64,000 nucleotides of DNA from JABMQB01 sp963677475 (GCA_963677475.2 CAXXQD010000016.1:310001-374000); one strand, 5' to 3'. Shown: positions 1 through 9,813, counted from the stretch's first letter. Program-made: numbers and translations. Notes: generated by a model not told the origin, from the sequence alone.

Positions 1-194
1 GTATCGAGTATTTTAAATAGGGGCGAATTCTGAATGGCTTTAGCCTGAAGCTCTGCCAATGGAGGGAGTTGTTCTGTTATATCTTTCCCCAAAGGCGTAA
101 CTGAAAGCAAGGCATCGTAGGTTTGCGAAAATGTTGTAATTGTGACAAAAAACAAAGTTCCGACGAATAAATATGGTATCAAGGTTTTTCTCAT
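1..194 (-). CDS. Exported protein, N-terminal part only (TolC-like outer membrane protein?)
   Basis: The gene runs off the left edge; only about 64 N-terminal residues are visible. They start MRKTLIPYLF, continue through a hydrophobic stretch and end the presumed signal peptide near TFSQ, followed by a segment rich in Leu, Ala and Gln (LPPLAELQAKAIQNSP). That segment resembles the first helix of TolC-family outer membrane efflux proteins, where conserved text of the type 'A..NSP' is common, but so little is present that the family is a guess. It lies 2 bases after the stop of the sugar transferase on the same strand, so it is very probably co-transcribed. A role in polysaccharide export is inferred from that context only. 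Confidence 0.55.
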   Translation of the reverse strand, partial: MRKTLIPYLFVGTLFFVTITTFSQTYDALLSVTPLGKDITEQLPPLAELQAKAIQNSPLFKILD

Positions 195-196
195 AA

Positions 197-1408
197 CTAT
201 ACATTTTCTTTCTGAAAAACTGCGGGGATTGTTCGTAAAATAATCCAGATATCTTTCCAAAAAGAGAATTTACTATTAGAAATTTCCACGTATTTATTAT
301 CCAATGATTTTCGTTCTTCCGGCGACATTTTCGATGATTTCCCACGAGCCTCAACCTGCCAAAGACCAGTAATTCCCGCTGGTCCGTTAAAACGGTCGGT
401 CCAGTCATCTGTTGTTAATAATTCGGCTTCGTAGAGCGGCAATGGTCGGTTCCCAACTATCGACATGTCCCCTTTTATTACATTGATTAATTGTGGCAGC
501 TCATCGATACTTAATTTTCGGATAATATGTCCAACCTTCGTGATCCGAGGATCGTTTTCGAACTTGACAAAAGCGCTTTCCTGCTTGCTACGCAGAGAGT
601 TTATGTGGGTTGATTCATCAATTTTAATATCATCGCCAAACAAAACAGTCCCACTTTGTTTAGCCGGCTGGCCAGTTTTTGTTTCCAATTCAAGGCCGGG
701 TTCATTCTCAACGGATGTTTTTGTTCCTGCATATTGGTTTAAATGTTGAAACTCTTTCAGCCGTTTATCTGCATCAGGGTACATCGACCTTAATTTAAGG
801 AAATTGAAAATTTTATAGCCGGTACCTACCCTTTTGGAAATATAATATACTTTGCCTTTTGATTCAATGCGGATAGCAAGCACAAACAAAAGCAAGAACG
901 GTGATGCACAAATTAAAGCAGTGCCGGCAACAATGATATCAAATAACCGTTTAAAAAATGGGGTTTTGTATATTTGTATTTCTTCTTGTTGTTTTTCATG
1001 GCTGATTAAAGCGGCCTGTGCTTTAAAAACCTTTAAGAATTTTATACGTTCGAGCAACAAGTTGGCATCTACCGGTTTTTCATACACATCATCAACCTTT
1101 TGCTCAAATGCCTGTTTGATTACCTCGGCTTTTTTATTATCTGTAAGAAGTATGAAAGGAACAGGTTTGCCTGGGATGAACTTTTCAAGCATAATTTTAT
1201 GATAGTCAATGCCCAATTTCCCAGGGAGATCATTTTCACAGATTATCCCCTCAACATTTTCATTTTTTTCGAGCCATTCAGTGGCTTTCAAGGCATTTGG
1301 TTGATGAACAAAACTTAATTTGTTTTCAATTTTCAGAAAATGATTGATCAATTCCTTATCGGATCCAATATAAAGAATGAAGAAGTCCCCTTTTGCACCT
1401 TTTTCCAT
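197..1408 (-). CDS. Bacterial sugar transferase fused to an N-terminal receiver-like domain
   Basis: Priming glycosyltransferase of the polyprenyl-phosphate hexose-1-phosphate transferase family (PF02397 type), which loads the first sugar of an exopolysaccharide onto the lipid carrier at the inner membrane. Residues about 150-180 form the membrane hairpin; the core follows with KLRSMYPDAD near 205-214, DPRITKVG near 286, the LSIDELPQLINV motif near 299-310 and NRPLP near 320. An insertion of about 60 polar residues (about 218-278) separates the two halves. Residues 8-128 look like a response-regulator receiver: hydrophobic strand LLTD with Thr89 and the KP pair at 111-112 are kept, but the position of the phosphorylated Asp is Glu58 (ENDLP) and the first acidic pair is reduced to Asp17. 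It lies 4 bases after a stand-alone receiver gene and 2 bases before an exported protein, one operon. The substrate sugar cannot be read from sequence. Confidence 0.9.
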   Translation of the reverse strand: MEKGAKGDFFILYIGSDKELINHFLKIENKLSFVHQPNALKATEWLEKNENVEGIICENDLPGKLGIDYHKIMLEKFIPGKPVPFILLTDNKKAEVIKQAFEQKVDDVYEKPVDANLLLERIKFLKVFKAQAALISHEKQQEEIQIYKTPFFKRLFDIIVAGTALICASPFLLLFVLAIRIESKGKVYYISKRVGTGYKIFNFLKLRSMYPDADKRLKEFQHLNQYAGTKTSVENEPGLELETKTGQPAKQSGTVLFGDDIKIDESTHINSLRSKQESAFVKFENDPRITKVGHIIRKLSIDELPQLINVIKGDMSIVGNRPLPLYEAELLTTDDWTDRFNGPAGITGLWQVEARGKSSKMSPEERKSLDNKYVEISNSKFSFWKDIWIILRTIPAVFQKENV

Positions 1409-1412
1409 ACTT

Positions 1413-1778
1413 TCAGTTTTTGAGTGCCCTTTCGATTCTTATTTCTAATTCTTCCGGATTAAATGGTTTCATGATATAATCCTCGGCACCAAGTTTCAGG
1501 CATTTTACACGGTCGCTGCTACTTTCTTTACTACTCAAAACAATTATAGGTATTTCAGAGAAGTAACCACTTTCTTTTACCCTAATTATAAACTCAAAAC
1601 CATCCATGTTGGGCATGTTAAGGTCTGTCACAATTATGTCCGGCAAATTCCCTTCATGCAACCAGGCTAAGGCCTGCAAACCATCTTCTCTGGTAACTAC
1701 ATCATATTTTCTACTTAAGAACTGTACAATTAATTTACTTATTGATGGCTTATCATCGACGATTAAAACTTTTTTCAT
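1413..1778 (-). CDS. Single-domain response regulator (receiver only)
   Basis: A 121-residue CheY-like receiver with no output domain. The full active site is visible: acidic pair Asp8-Asp9 (LIVDD), phospho-acceptor Asp52 in VTDLNMP, Ser82 in VLSS, and Lys104-Pro105 in IMKPF. Such proteins relay phosphate or act by binding partners. It is the first gene of a minus-strand set with the sugar transferase (gap 4 bases), whose own N-terminus is a receiver-like domain, so it may tune polysaccharide synthesis post-translationally; this is inference. No sensor kinase is adjacent in the window. Confidence 0.93.
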   Translation of the reverse strand: MKKVLIVDDKPSISKLIVQFLSRKYDVVTREDGLQALAWLHEGNLPDIIVTDLNMPNMDGFEFIIRVKESGYFSEIPIIVLSSKESSSDRVKCLKLGAEDYIMKPFNPEELEIRIERALKN

Positions 1779-1952
1779 AGTAGTAACTTTAGCTCATTTG
1801 TTTTTGAATTTCTTCTTTATTGGAAGGTACTATCTCATCTTTATCATTAATCATACGTGCTTGTTTCTTAAATATAGAACAAATTTATTTGTGAAACCAT
1901 TAAATATGTTTTGAAAATTATTAATTGAAACAACATGCTACGATGTACATTT

Positions 1953-3902
1953 TTAATACAAGTAAGAATAATCACGATAACCTGTTAAATCCGAATACCA
2001 ATCCGGGAAATCTATTCCTGCTGACTCAGCCCATGGAACAAATTTCAGATGCCCTTTATTTATACTGACTTTTTCTTTTGGGATTGCATACTGCCCTGAA
2101 ATATTGATTGCCCATGGAAGGTTGTTTTTTGTACGATAATAGCGACCAGACGAAGGTCTAGAGAAATCAGAGTATTGCCCAAACAGATCATAATTAGCTT
2201 TAGGGGTAGGCGCTTTGTCTGCAAGGTGTATTTCCCTTCCCCTGTCCCCATCAACAACTATAAACGGATTAAATGGGAAATTGCCCAGCTCTGTTGCACT
2301 TAATGGATTGGTAAATGTGACACGGACCGTAAATGTTTGCCCTTTAACATTCCAACCGTCGTCAAAACAAAACACGACCGCATTACTAAGCCCTGCTTCT
2401 GTTCCATTTGGGTTTAGATTGACATAGTTTCTTGAGAATATCGACCCTTCTATACTTTCAATTGAAGAAGCAGCTATGGGCATTTCAAAAGCAAACCCAT
2501 TTTGATAGGAGGCTCCAACGTGCCTGACATTTATTGTGATGTCCAATATTTTAATCATGTTGACAGAATTGGTAATTGTATTAAAACTGTAATCAACTAC
2601 AAGGTCATTAAAATCAAAATCGCCTATTCCCGGCCAAAGATCTTCAAAGACCAATGAACCTGATGATCCGCTAACTGTATTGTTGTTAAACGCCAACGAT
2701 GCATCTGTTGGATATGCATCGTTTATATCCAATACTCCATCGCCATCCGTATCAACCGGTGAGGTGGTCGCTCCAACATTTGTAAAATCGGCTGCATTTA
2801 AATTATCCAATGTGATATAAAAAACGGCATCGTTAAAATCATGATCGGTAGTGCTATTGTCTCGTAAATCGTCTTCAAAACCGAAAACAATCACTTCATT
2901 TTGAATATCTTTTAACAATACCATGTGGTTCCGGTTATTCACATTGCTTTCGGTATTGAATGAAGCAACTGAATAGTAAATTCCGTGAGCGTCCAAGACC
3001 TTATTTTCTTTTTTACTCCAACCATCGGGAACCAGGAACCAACCAAGGGTGGTATTTGCAGCAAACTCGCCTAAATACACCTGGTCGCCACTGTGCAATG
3101 AGCCACCACTTCCGGGCATAGAAGCATTCGGAAAAATAATTATATGTTCAGAATCAGTAGGTTTGTTTCCATTGTAAATAAAATAGCCCAATGCACTTTC
3201 CCTACTTGTACCTTCACCAGCAAATGTCACATAAACTTTCGACCGCTGTTTCAATTTTAAATTGGTTTGCGAGCTTTCCGATATTATTTCGGGCCGGGTT
3301 TGAGCAACCGATACACCTTCCGGCAAAGTTTGGTTAAGGTTTCGAAGCAATGATTCCCACGCATGGTCATTTACCTTATATAAATAATTTGGATAGCCAT
3401 TGGCTGTATAGTTTCCTAAATATGTAAATCCCCCTACCTGAGCCGATTTTGTGCTGGTTGAAACACGTGTACTTTCATTTTCACGTACGGCAGTATAATG
3501 AGACGAATAATCATACATAATTGATCCATCTTCAATAGCTATGTTAAGTTCTTTTTCTAACCCAAATGACCTTGAAAATACTTGAATTGAATCAACATAG
3601 GCAGGGACACTTAAAAGTGAATTGTAGGTTCCATTAGCAGTAAATGTGCCTTCGGCAACTTGCACAACTACTGAATCTGAAGAAGTGTAACAAATATCGA
3701 AAACTGATCCAAGCAAAAATTCCGGAACATTCAAATCTACATCAACGCTTTTTGTTGTGCTAAAATCAAAACCATCGGGGATAACAAGCTTGTTCAACAC
3801 TTCACTCCCAACTCCTTCTATAATATCGTCTGTGCTATTCAAACACTGAGACATACTAAAACCTAAAAACAGTAATGCCAAATATTTAAATACAGCCTTC
3901 AT
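1953..3902 (-). CDS. LruC-domain surface lipoprotein with DUF4114-like domain
   Basis: A 649-residue predicted lipoprotein. The signal peptide ends in a lipobox with Cys20 (SMSQC), followed by an acidic STDD stretch of the kind that directs Bacteroidota lipoproteins to the cell surface. The middle (about 240-365) matches the DUF4114 pattern, with FGFEDD and HDFNDAVF. A short Asp-rich calcium-type segment (DTDGDGVLDINDAYP) follows at about 385-400, as in thrombospondin type-3 repeats. The C-terminal half carries the LruC/DUF4842 signature FEDLWPGIGDFDFNDLVVDY. The molecular role of this family is unknown; the repeated DFND motifs suggest calcium binding. It lies upstream of the polysaccharide operon in the same direction with a 174-base gap, so it is probably a separate unit. 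Confidence 0.87.
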   Translation of the reverse strand: MKAVFKYLALLFLGFSMSQCLNSTDDIIEGVGSEVLNKLVIPDGFDFSTTKSVDVDLNVPEFLLGSVFDICYTSSDSVVVQVAEGTFTANGTYNSLLSVPAYVDSIQVFSRSFGLEKELNIAIEDGSIMYDYSSHYTAVRENESTRVSTSTKSAQVGGFTYLGNYTANGYPNYLYKVNDHAWESLLRNLNQTLPEGVSVAQTRPEIISESSQTNLKLKQRSKVYVTFAGEGTSRESALGYFIYNGNKPTDSEHIIIFPNASMPGSGGSLHSGDQVYLGEFAANTTLGWFLVPDGWSKKENKVLDAHGIYYSVASFNTESNVNNRNHMVLLKDIQNEVIVFGFEDDLRDNSTTDHDFNDAVFYITLDNLNAADFTNVGATTSPVDTDGDGVLDINDAYPTDASLAFNNNTVSGSSGSLVFEDLWPGIGDFDFNDLVVDYSFNTITNSVNMIKILDITINVRHVGASYQNGFAFEMPIAASSIESIEGSIFSRNYVNLNPNGTEAGLSNAVVFCFDDGWNVKGQTFTVRVTFTNPLSATELGNFPFNPFIVVDGDRGREIHLADKAPTPKANYDLFGQYSDFSRPSSGRYYRTKNNLPWAINISGQYAIPKEKVSINKGHLKFVPWAESAGIDFPDWYSDLTGYRDYSYLY

Positions 3903-4285
3903 CTTTTAATAATTCGTACGACACCCAACAATCAATGCAACTTTGTTTTACCAATAGTTTAAAAGCTCTGTTGTCAATCTTACAAACCAACGAACGTAAT
4001 CATTTGTTCATTAAAAACTTACATGATTAGAATTCTCTATCTTTAATCATTGCTGAAATATGATTTTTATTCATCAAATAATTAATCCACAAACATATTT
4101 ACCAAAAACCTTTACGGTTCGGGCATTCCTAATGTTCGAAAAACTGATAGATTTATTAAGAGGAAATTTGAACATGCAATATATGAAAAAAAACGAATAT
4201 CTATTAAATTACTCAAAAAATGTATTTGCCAACTTACTGCTTTATTATGAGGGGTTATGGTGCTTTTAGCAAAAACAAATAAAAA
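3903..4285. other. Intergenic stretch without a convincing gene
   Basis: This 383-base A+T-rich gap lies upstream of the LruC lipoprotein gene and downstream of the YdcF-like gene. The one open frame on the plus strand (4060-4269, 69 codons) has no recognisable motif, no ribosome site and runs into the terminal region of the neighbouring gene. I see no convincing promoter or hairpin; the promoter of the LruC gene should be in its left part. Confidence 0.5.
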
Positions 4286-4933
4286 TTAAAGATTAACAAG
4301 TGCATATAAATATGCTATTGATTCGCTAATAACAGTTCTTGCCCCCCTGCTTGAAGCCCACCATTTGTTGGGTTCGAATGTTTTATCTGGTATTGAATAA
4401 ACACCAACTTTGCAGGAATCGCCCACGGCTTTTTGAAAAAGCATTTGGCTCCGTCGCGAATGACAACCAATGGTCAATATATCTATACTATCAGCACTAA
4501 TACAATTTTTATCCATCCACAATTTCAGGGTAAGGGCTGAATTATAAGTCCGGTTTATTGTAACTTCGCCTCCCGGAATTGCGACAAGCTTGGTTGAATC
4601 AAATCCAAGGGCAATAAACGTTGCATAAGTCATTTCTGCCATTGAGTGATATTCTGACAAAAAATATCCCGAAGGTAAATTTCCTCCTGTTGTAACAATC
4701 AATTGATAATTGTAATCTGAGAATAAACGTATGGCTTCCTGAACGGCGTAATCAGCGATTTGTCCATCAAGCACAAGTATCTCCCCCCGAACAGGTTTAT
4801 TTTTACTTAGAAAATATGCAGCCTTGAAAAAAAACAGTCCCCCTAATATCATCAAGATTAGAGCCAAGCTTAGCTTTATCCTTAATGATAAGACGGTGAC
4901 TTCTTTCTTCCTTAAAATTTTATGTTTTGACAT
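4286..4933 (-). CDS. YdcF/SanA-like DUF218 membrane protein
   Basis: A 215-residue protein with one N-terminal transmembrane helix (about residues 18-42) and a DUF218 (ElyC/SanA/YdcF) domain. Visible family marks are the strand EILVLDG near 51-57, TTGGN near 81-85, the polar NRTYNSA helix near 127-133 and the GCHSRRS segment near 156-162. Family members are envelope proteins linked to cell-wall or barrier functions in Enterobacteria, but the reaction is not known. It lies 53 bases after the AraC gene on the same strand and may be read with it. Confidence 0.82.
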   Translation of the reverse strand: MSKHKILRKKEVTVLSLRIKLSLALILMILGGLFFFKAAYFLSKNKPVRGEILVLDGQIADYAVQEAIRLFSDYNYQLIVTTGGNLPSGYFLSEYHSMAEMTYATFIALGFDSTKLVAIPGGEVTINRTYNSALTLKLWMDKNCISADSIDILTIGCHSRRSQMLFQKAVGDSCKVGVYSIPDKTFEPNKWWASSRGARTVISESIAYLYALVNL

Positions 4934-4986
4934 TTACAAATATCTTATTTCCAAATATAATAAATGCAATGAATGAAATATTATAC

Positions 4987-5877
4987 TTATTTACTGCTAC
5001 CAATGATTTCTTTCTCCAGCTTGTTCCTGAATTCAGTAAAAGAAATCCCTTCTATGTTTTTATAAAACTTACTGAAATAGGAAGGATCGTCGAATCCAAG
5101 CTGGTAGGCAATTTGTTTTGATGATAAATCGGTATGCACCCCCAGCCTCTTTGCTTCCAATAAAATCCTTTCCTGGATAAATTCCTTCGCGTTTTTCCCG
5201 GTCGATGTTTTTATCACATTGTTTAAATAATCTGGTGAAATAGCCAAATCTTCAGCATACTTCGAAACCTGATGCCATGTATGGAAATTGCTTTCAAGAA
5301 GTTCTTTAAAATTCAGCACAATACTTTTCCCAGACTGTACCGAATGGCTGATTTCCTTTTGTTTTGAATCGGTCAAACGGTTACATTCTATTAGAAACAG
5401 CTTAAGATAAGCTCCTAAAACAGTATCCTTAAACGGATTATCTTCTTCAAATGCCTGTTGTAAATGCGAGGTTATGTCGGCAAGCTTTTCTTCCGTTTTC
5501 TTATCGATTGTTAAAGGTGGGGTATCTGTAATATCAGAAAACAAACCAAGGTTTTTTATAAAACTTTCTGGAATATAATTCTCCTGCAAAAATTCCTTTG
5601 TAAAAAGGATCACCCACCCCACTGGTTCAGGTTTTGTCTCCACTTTATGAACTTGTCCGGGACCAACAAAAAACACAATATTTGGCTGGATTGGATGTTC
5701 TTTATAATCAATATGATGCGTTCCACAAGCTTTTCTTGCCCACAGCACCGTATAATAATTATGCCTGTGGGGAACATCGTTGATACCTTTGTTCTGAAGG
5801 TCGATTTCCTCCATTGTTTTAATAGCAAAGCCAACTTTTTTTCCCTTATATTTTAAATCCAATAAAGGTATATGCAT
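4987..5877 (-). CDS. AraC-family transcriptional regulator
   Basis: A 296-residue regulator. The N-terminal half is a cupin-like ligand domain, with the PHRHNYYTVLW segment near residue 36 and VGPGQVHKVE near 71. The C-terminal hundred residues hold the two helix-turn-helix motifs of the AraC family: the first around AISPDYLNNVIK, the second around SSKQIAYQLGFDDPSYFSK. Its start is 143 bases from the divergently transcribed sodium/solute symporter gene, so control of that symporter, with a shared promoter region between them, is the natural inference. The inducer is not evident. Confidence 0.92.
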   Translation of the reverse strand: MHIPLLDLKYKGKKVGFAIKTMEEIDLQNKGINDVPHRHNYYTVLWARKACGTHHIDYKEHPIQPNIVFFVGPGQVHKVETKPEPVGWVILFTKEFLQENYIPESFIKNLGLFSDITDTPPLTIDKKTEEKLADITSHLQQAFEEDNPFKDTVLGAYLKLFLIECNRLTDSKQKEISHSVQSGKSIVLNFKELLESNFHTWHQVSKYAEDLAISPDYLNNVIKTSTGKNAKEFIQERILLEAKRLGVHTDLSSKQIAYQLGFDDPSYFSKFYKNIEGISFTEFRNKLEKEIIGSSK

Positions 5878-6020
5878 ATTTTCCGTTTCGATTTCTTAAA
5901 ATTAATGCTTCTTCACAAAATACAACACATAATTTAGCAGATTGATCATTTTCACGATGATGTTTTGACATATAAGAATTATGTTTCCTATTTTTGGTTG
6001 ATCCTGAGAAATTTAAAGAT

Positions 6021-7463
6021 ATGATTCCTGTTTTTATTTTATACATCGTGGTGTTAATTGTGATTGTTGCGTATTCAGCACGAAGGTCAAAAACAAACAA
6101 CGACTTTGTTCTTGGGGGAAAAAAGATCTCTGGTTTCTCATTAGCCCTTTCGGAAAGGGCAACAGGAGAATCGGCTTGGTTACTGCTGGGATTAACAGGA
6201 TTAGCATACTCGGAGGGCATGGCAGCCATTTGGGTTGCGCTGGGCTGTGTATCCGGGATTTTGTTTTTATGGGTGTTTTTGGCCGAACCACTACAAAATC
6301 TCACAGAAAAAACAGGGGCATTAACGGTACCCGGCTTATTCTCTGCCAAATTTAAAGGCAATGGCAAAAGCTTTGGGATTTTATCTTCCGTAATCATCAT
6401 ATTCTTTTTTGTGCTTTACATTGCAGCTCAATTCAGCGGTGCCGGGAAAATCTTTAACGATACATTTAATATCAATCCATTTTGGGGAATGGTAATTGGA
6501 TCGGTTCTGGTAACAGCATATACCATGTTGGGCGGATTTATTACAGTTGTCGCCACCGATGCATTTCAGGCGGTTTTAATGGTTGTAACATGTGTTGTGC
6601 TCCCAATTATTGCACTCGGAATAGCAGCAACTTACAATATCCATATTGCGGAAACCATTGCCCATGCGAGTTATACAATCCCTTTAGATATGGAATCGGC
6701 AAAACAGGCTACTGGCGGTTTATTAATATTGAATGGTTTTAGCTGGGCTTTTGGTTATACCGGGCAACCACAGCTATTGACCCGGATGATGGCCATGCGG
6801 AATAAGAAAGAAACCCGCCAATCGAGATGGTTGGCAGTAGCCTGGACATTGCTGTCTTATGCTGGTGCATTTTTGATTGGGATAATCGGGTACAAACTGG
6901 TTCAGGCAGGTGCTCTTGGCGAGGCTGCAAGTGCCATAAGTAACGATGCTGAAAAAATTATGCCCATTATGGTAATGACCCTTCTCAACCCGATTTTAGC
7001 TGGGATATTGCTTTCAGGTGCAGTTTCTGCAATGATGTCAACTGCTTCGTCCCAATTAATGGTGGTTTCCTCTTCAATGACAGAAGATTTATTCCTCCAA
7101 TTAACAAAGAAAAAAGTAGAAGAAAAGAAAATGTTGTTCCTCAACAAAATACTTACCCTGGCTGTAGGACTTATGGGGTTCTTGCTTGCAATATCGATGA
7201 AAGAAACCGTTTATGGATTGGTTTCTTATGCCTGGAGCGGCATTGGTGCTTCCTTCGGCCCTGCAATTATCTTGCTGATTTTCTGGAAGAAGTTTTCACG
7301 AGCGGGGGTCTATGCAAGTTTAATCACAGGCACTTTGAGCGCAGTGATTTGGAAAACCTTTTTGGTGGATATAACCGGAATATCTGAAAGGTTATCGAGT
7401 TATTTGATTGCATTGGCAATGGCAATTTTATTTAGTTTGTTATTCCCTGAAAAGAAGAACTAA
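6021..7463 (+). CDS. Sodium/solute symporter, SSS family (PutP-like)
   Basis: A polytopic inner-membrane protein of about 480 residues with around 13 hydrophobic helices, typical of the sodium:solute symporter family, PutP branch. Family marks include FVLGGKKISG followed by SERATGESAWLLLGLTGLAY after the first helix, AAQFSGAGK, and MLGGFITVVATDAFQ, the region that in PutP precedes helix 6. I chose the ATG at 6021 because the first helix follows at once; an upstream in-frame TTG at 5994 adds nine polar residues and has no ribosome site. The solute is probably proline or another small organic acid or amino acid, but this cannot be fixed from sequence. Divergent from the AraC regulator, which probably controls it. 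Confidence 0.9.
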   Translation: MIPVFILYIVVLIVIVAYSARRSKTNNDFVLGGKKISGFSLALSERATGESAWLLLGLTGLAYSEGMAAIWVALGCVSGILFLWVFLAEPLQNLTEKTGALTVPGLFSAKFKGNGKSFGILSSVIIIFFFVLYIAAQFSGAGKIFNDTFNINPFWGMVIGSVLVTAYTMLGGFITVVATDAFQAVLMVVTCVVLPIIALGIAATYNIHIAETIAHASYTIPLDMESAKQATGGLLILNGFSWAFGYTGQPQLLTRMMAMRNKKETRQSRWLAVAWTLLSYAGAFLIGIIGYKLVQAGALGEAASAISNDAEKIMPIMVMTLLNPILAGILLSGAVSAMMSTASSQLMVVSSSMTEDLFLQLTKKKVEEKKMLFLNKILTLAVGLMGFLLAISMKETVYGLVSYAWSGIGASFGPAIILLIFWKKFSRAGVYASLITGTLSAVIWKTFLVDITGISERLSSYLIALAMAILFSLLFPEKKN

Positions 7464-7683
7464 CCAGCCTTATTCCCCCAACAACAAAATCATACACATA
7501 AAATTATAGTTCTGATTACTCATTAATTTCTGGCATTAACACCCCATCCATCAAATCCGACAATTCGGTAGCATTAAATTTTACCCCTCCTTTTTTCAGG
7601 AAATCTTTGTTGCATAAAAATTCGCAAGAAATGACAAACAAAACCTTGGACTATTAAAGAATTTTGCAACAAAACACACATAC

Positions 7684-9813
7684 ATGAAAACAATTCTACT
7701 TTCACTTTTCACACTATTTGCGGTTACAGCTGTCTCTCAAACAAGCATTTCCGGCACTGTAATATCCTCTGCAGGCGACACCTTGCCCGGCGTTAATATT
7801 TATATTGAAGGAAGTTATGATGGGGCGAGTTCCGATGCACATGGAAGTTTTAAATTTACGACCTCAAAAACAGGAGCCCAAATCATAAAAGCCACCTTTA
7901 TTGGTTTTAAAGCCTGGGAGAAAGAAATCAAATTAGACAGCCCGGTAAACGAGCACATCGTTTTAAGCGAAAGTATAAATACCCTGGATGCTGTAACCAT
8001 TACAGCCGGAAGTTTTGCCGCTGCCGACGAAAGCAGGGCTTCCATTATGAACCCAATTGATATTTACACCACAGCCAGTGCCAATGGCGATGTAATGGCT
8101 GCCATGCGCACCATGCCCGGCACTCAGGCTGCAACCGACGATGGAAGATTGCTGGTTCGGGGTGGCGATGCCTACGAAACCCAAACCTACATGGATGGAT
8201 TAATAGCAGCAAAACCTTATTATTCGAAAACACCAGACGTTGCTACCCGGGGAAGGTTTGCTCCTTCTTTGTTTAATGGGGTTGCGTTTAATTCGGGAGG
8301 TTATTCGGCAGAATATGGGCAGGCGCTTTCCTCCGTTTTGGTATTAAATACCAATGATTTGGCTGCGGAAGATGTTACCGGACTGTCACTTATGTCGATT
8401 GGTGGTGAAATCAGTAAAACAAAACGCTGGGACAACACTTCATTGAGTTTATCGGGAAGTTATTTGAATTTTGAACCATACCGCAAAATTTTTAATAGCG
8501 CCATTGATTGGAAAAAACCGGTGGAGGCAATTAACGGAACTGCAATCTACCGCCATAAAACCAAAAGCAATGGTTTGTTAAAAGCATATGTGACCACCGA
8601 TTGGGGCGATCTTTCCTACTATGTTCCAAACGGGGCAAATCACAAAATGAAAATAAGCAGTACCGGGACAACATTCTATTCAAATGTGGCATACAAAGAT
8701 TGCTTTTCAGAAAAGTCATGCTACAAAGCTGGAGTTTCAGGTACCTGGCAAAATAACAAGTTAGGCTTGGGGAACGATAAAGTGGATACAAAAGAGATGA
8801 TTATTGAAGGAAGGGTTACCGTAATTCACGATGTTGCGGAAGGAATAAAACTTAGTTGGGGAATGAATGAAACAACCAATAAGTACTCACAGGATTATCG
8901 TGAAGAAACGGATAAAACATACACCTCTGATTTTACGGATAATTTACTCGGTGGATTTGTAGAAAGCGAAATTAAATTCAGCAAAAATATTGCTATCCGT
9001 CCGGGAATTCGAGTTGAATATTCTTCAATCCTGAACAAGGCGAATATTGACCCCAGGTTTGCCCTTGCATTCAAAACCGGGGAAACTTCACAGCTTTCGG
9101 CAGCATTTGGATTATACCACCAAACACCACAAGCTGATTATCTTAAATATACCAGCGAACTAGATTTTGAAAATGCAATTCACTATGTTTTAAGTTACCA
9201 AAAAGGAGATATCGCAACAAGGTTGTTCAGGGCTGAAACGTATTATAAATCTTATAACAAATTGGTTACCTATAGTTATAACGATTTTGAACAACCAGAT
9301 CAAATATCAAACAATGGTGACGGTTATGCGGGTGGTATAGACATTTTCTGGAGGGATAAAAAAACCATAAAAGGCTTTGACTATTGGATAACCTACTCTT
9401 ATATCGACACCAAACGGAAATATAAAAATTATCCAGACAAAGCAACTCCCGAGTTTATCTCCGACCATAATTTTTCGGTGGTTGGAAAATACTGGATCAA
9501 TAAAATCAGTACACAGGTTGGTTTTGCTTATACAACTGCAACTGGCCGACCATATAATGATCCAAATTCCGACAGTTTTATGGGAGAAAGGACAGGTACT
9601 TATTCCGACCTAAGTTTAAACTTCAGCCATATTTTTTATATCGGCAACCAATATTCTGTTCTCTACATGTCGGTAAACAACATCCTTGGAAACAACAATG
9701 CACTTAGTTACCGGGCTTCAAGCATAAACGATTCGCAAGGCCACTATGAACTCACACCTGTTAAAAGGGATTTAAAAAGAATGGTGTTCGTAGGCTTGTT
9801 CTTAAGCTTTTAG
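7684..9813 (+). CDS. TonB-dependent outer membrane receptor
   Basis: A 709-residue outer membrane receptor. After a signal peptide (cleavage near AVSQ, residue 19) comes a carboxypeptidase-regulatory-like beta-sandwich (about 21-105, ISGTVISSAGDTLPGVNIYIEG). The plug follows, with VRGGDAYETQTYMDG near 160-175, then a 22-strand-type barrel ending in the aromatic-terminated VGLFLSF. It lacks an STN signalling domain and is shorter than SusC proteins; no SusD is adjacent, so the ligand is more likely a siderophore, metal complex, cofactor or peptide than a glycan. The 102-base gap to the next gene suggests they are read together. A LytS/LytTR pair follows. Confidence 0.9.
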   Translation: MKTILLSLFTLFAVTAVSQTSISGTVISSAGDTLPGVNIYIEGSYDGASSDAHGSFKFTTSKTGAQIIKATFIGFKAWEKEIKLDSPVNEHIVLSESINTLDAVTITAGSFAAADESRASIMNPIDIYTTASANGDVMAAMRTMPGTQAATDDGRLLVRGGDAYETQTYMDGLIAAKPYYSKTPDVATRGRFAPSLFNGVAFNSGGYSAEYGQALSSVLVLNTNDLAAEDVTGLSLMSIGGEISKTKRWDNTSLSLSGSYLNFEPYRKIFNSAIDWKKPVEAINGTAIYRHKTKSNGLLKAYVTTDWGDLSYYVPNGANHKMKISSTGTTFYSNVAYKDCFSEKSCYKAGVSGTWQNNKLGLGNDKVDTKEMIIEGRVTVIHDVAEGIKLSWGMNETTNKYSQDYREETDKTYTSDFTDNLLGGFVESEIKFSKNIAIRPGIRVEYSSILNKANIDPRFALAFKTGETSQLSAAFGLYHQTPQADYLKYTSELDFENAIHYVLSYQKGDIATRLFRAETYYKSYNKLVTYSYNDFEQPDQISNNGDGYAGGIDIFWRDKKTIKGFDYWITYSYIDTKRKYKNYPDKATPEFISDHNFSVVGKYWINKISTQVGFAYTTATGRPYNDPNSDSFMGERTGTYSDLSLNFSHIFYIGNQYSVLYMSVNNILGNNNALSYRASSINDSQGHYELTPVKRDLKRMVFVGLFLSF

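Noticed and set aside
4060..4269. A 69-codon plus-strand open frame between the LruC and YdcF-like genes
   Set aside because: No ribosome site, no motif, A+T-rich composition typical of non-coding gap; likely chance.
5994..6020. In-frame TTG start upstream of the symporter
   Set aside because: It adds nine polar residues with no ribosome site; the ATG at 6021 directly precedes the first membrane helix.
5846..6400. A 184-codon minus-strand open frame opposite the symporter start
   Set aside because: It is the antisense shadow of the symporter coding frame and has low-complexity composition.
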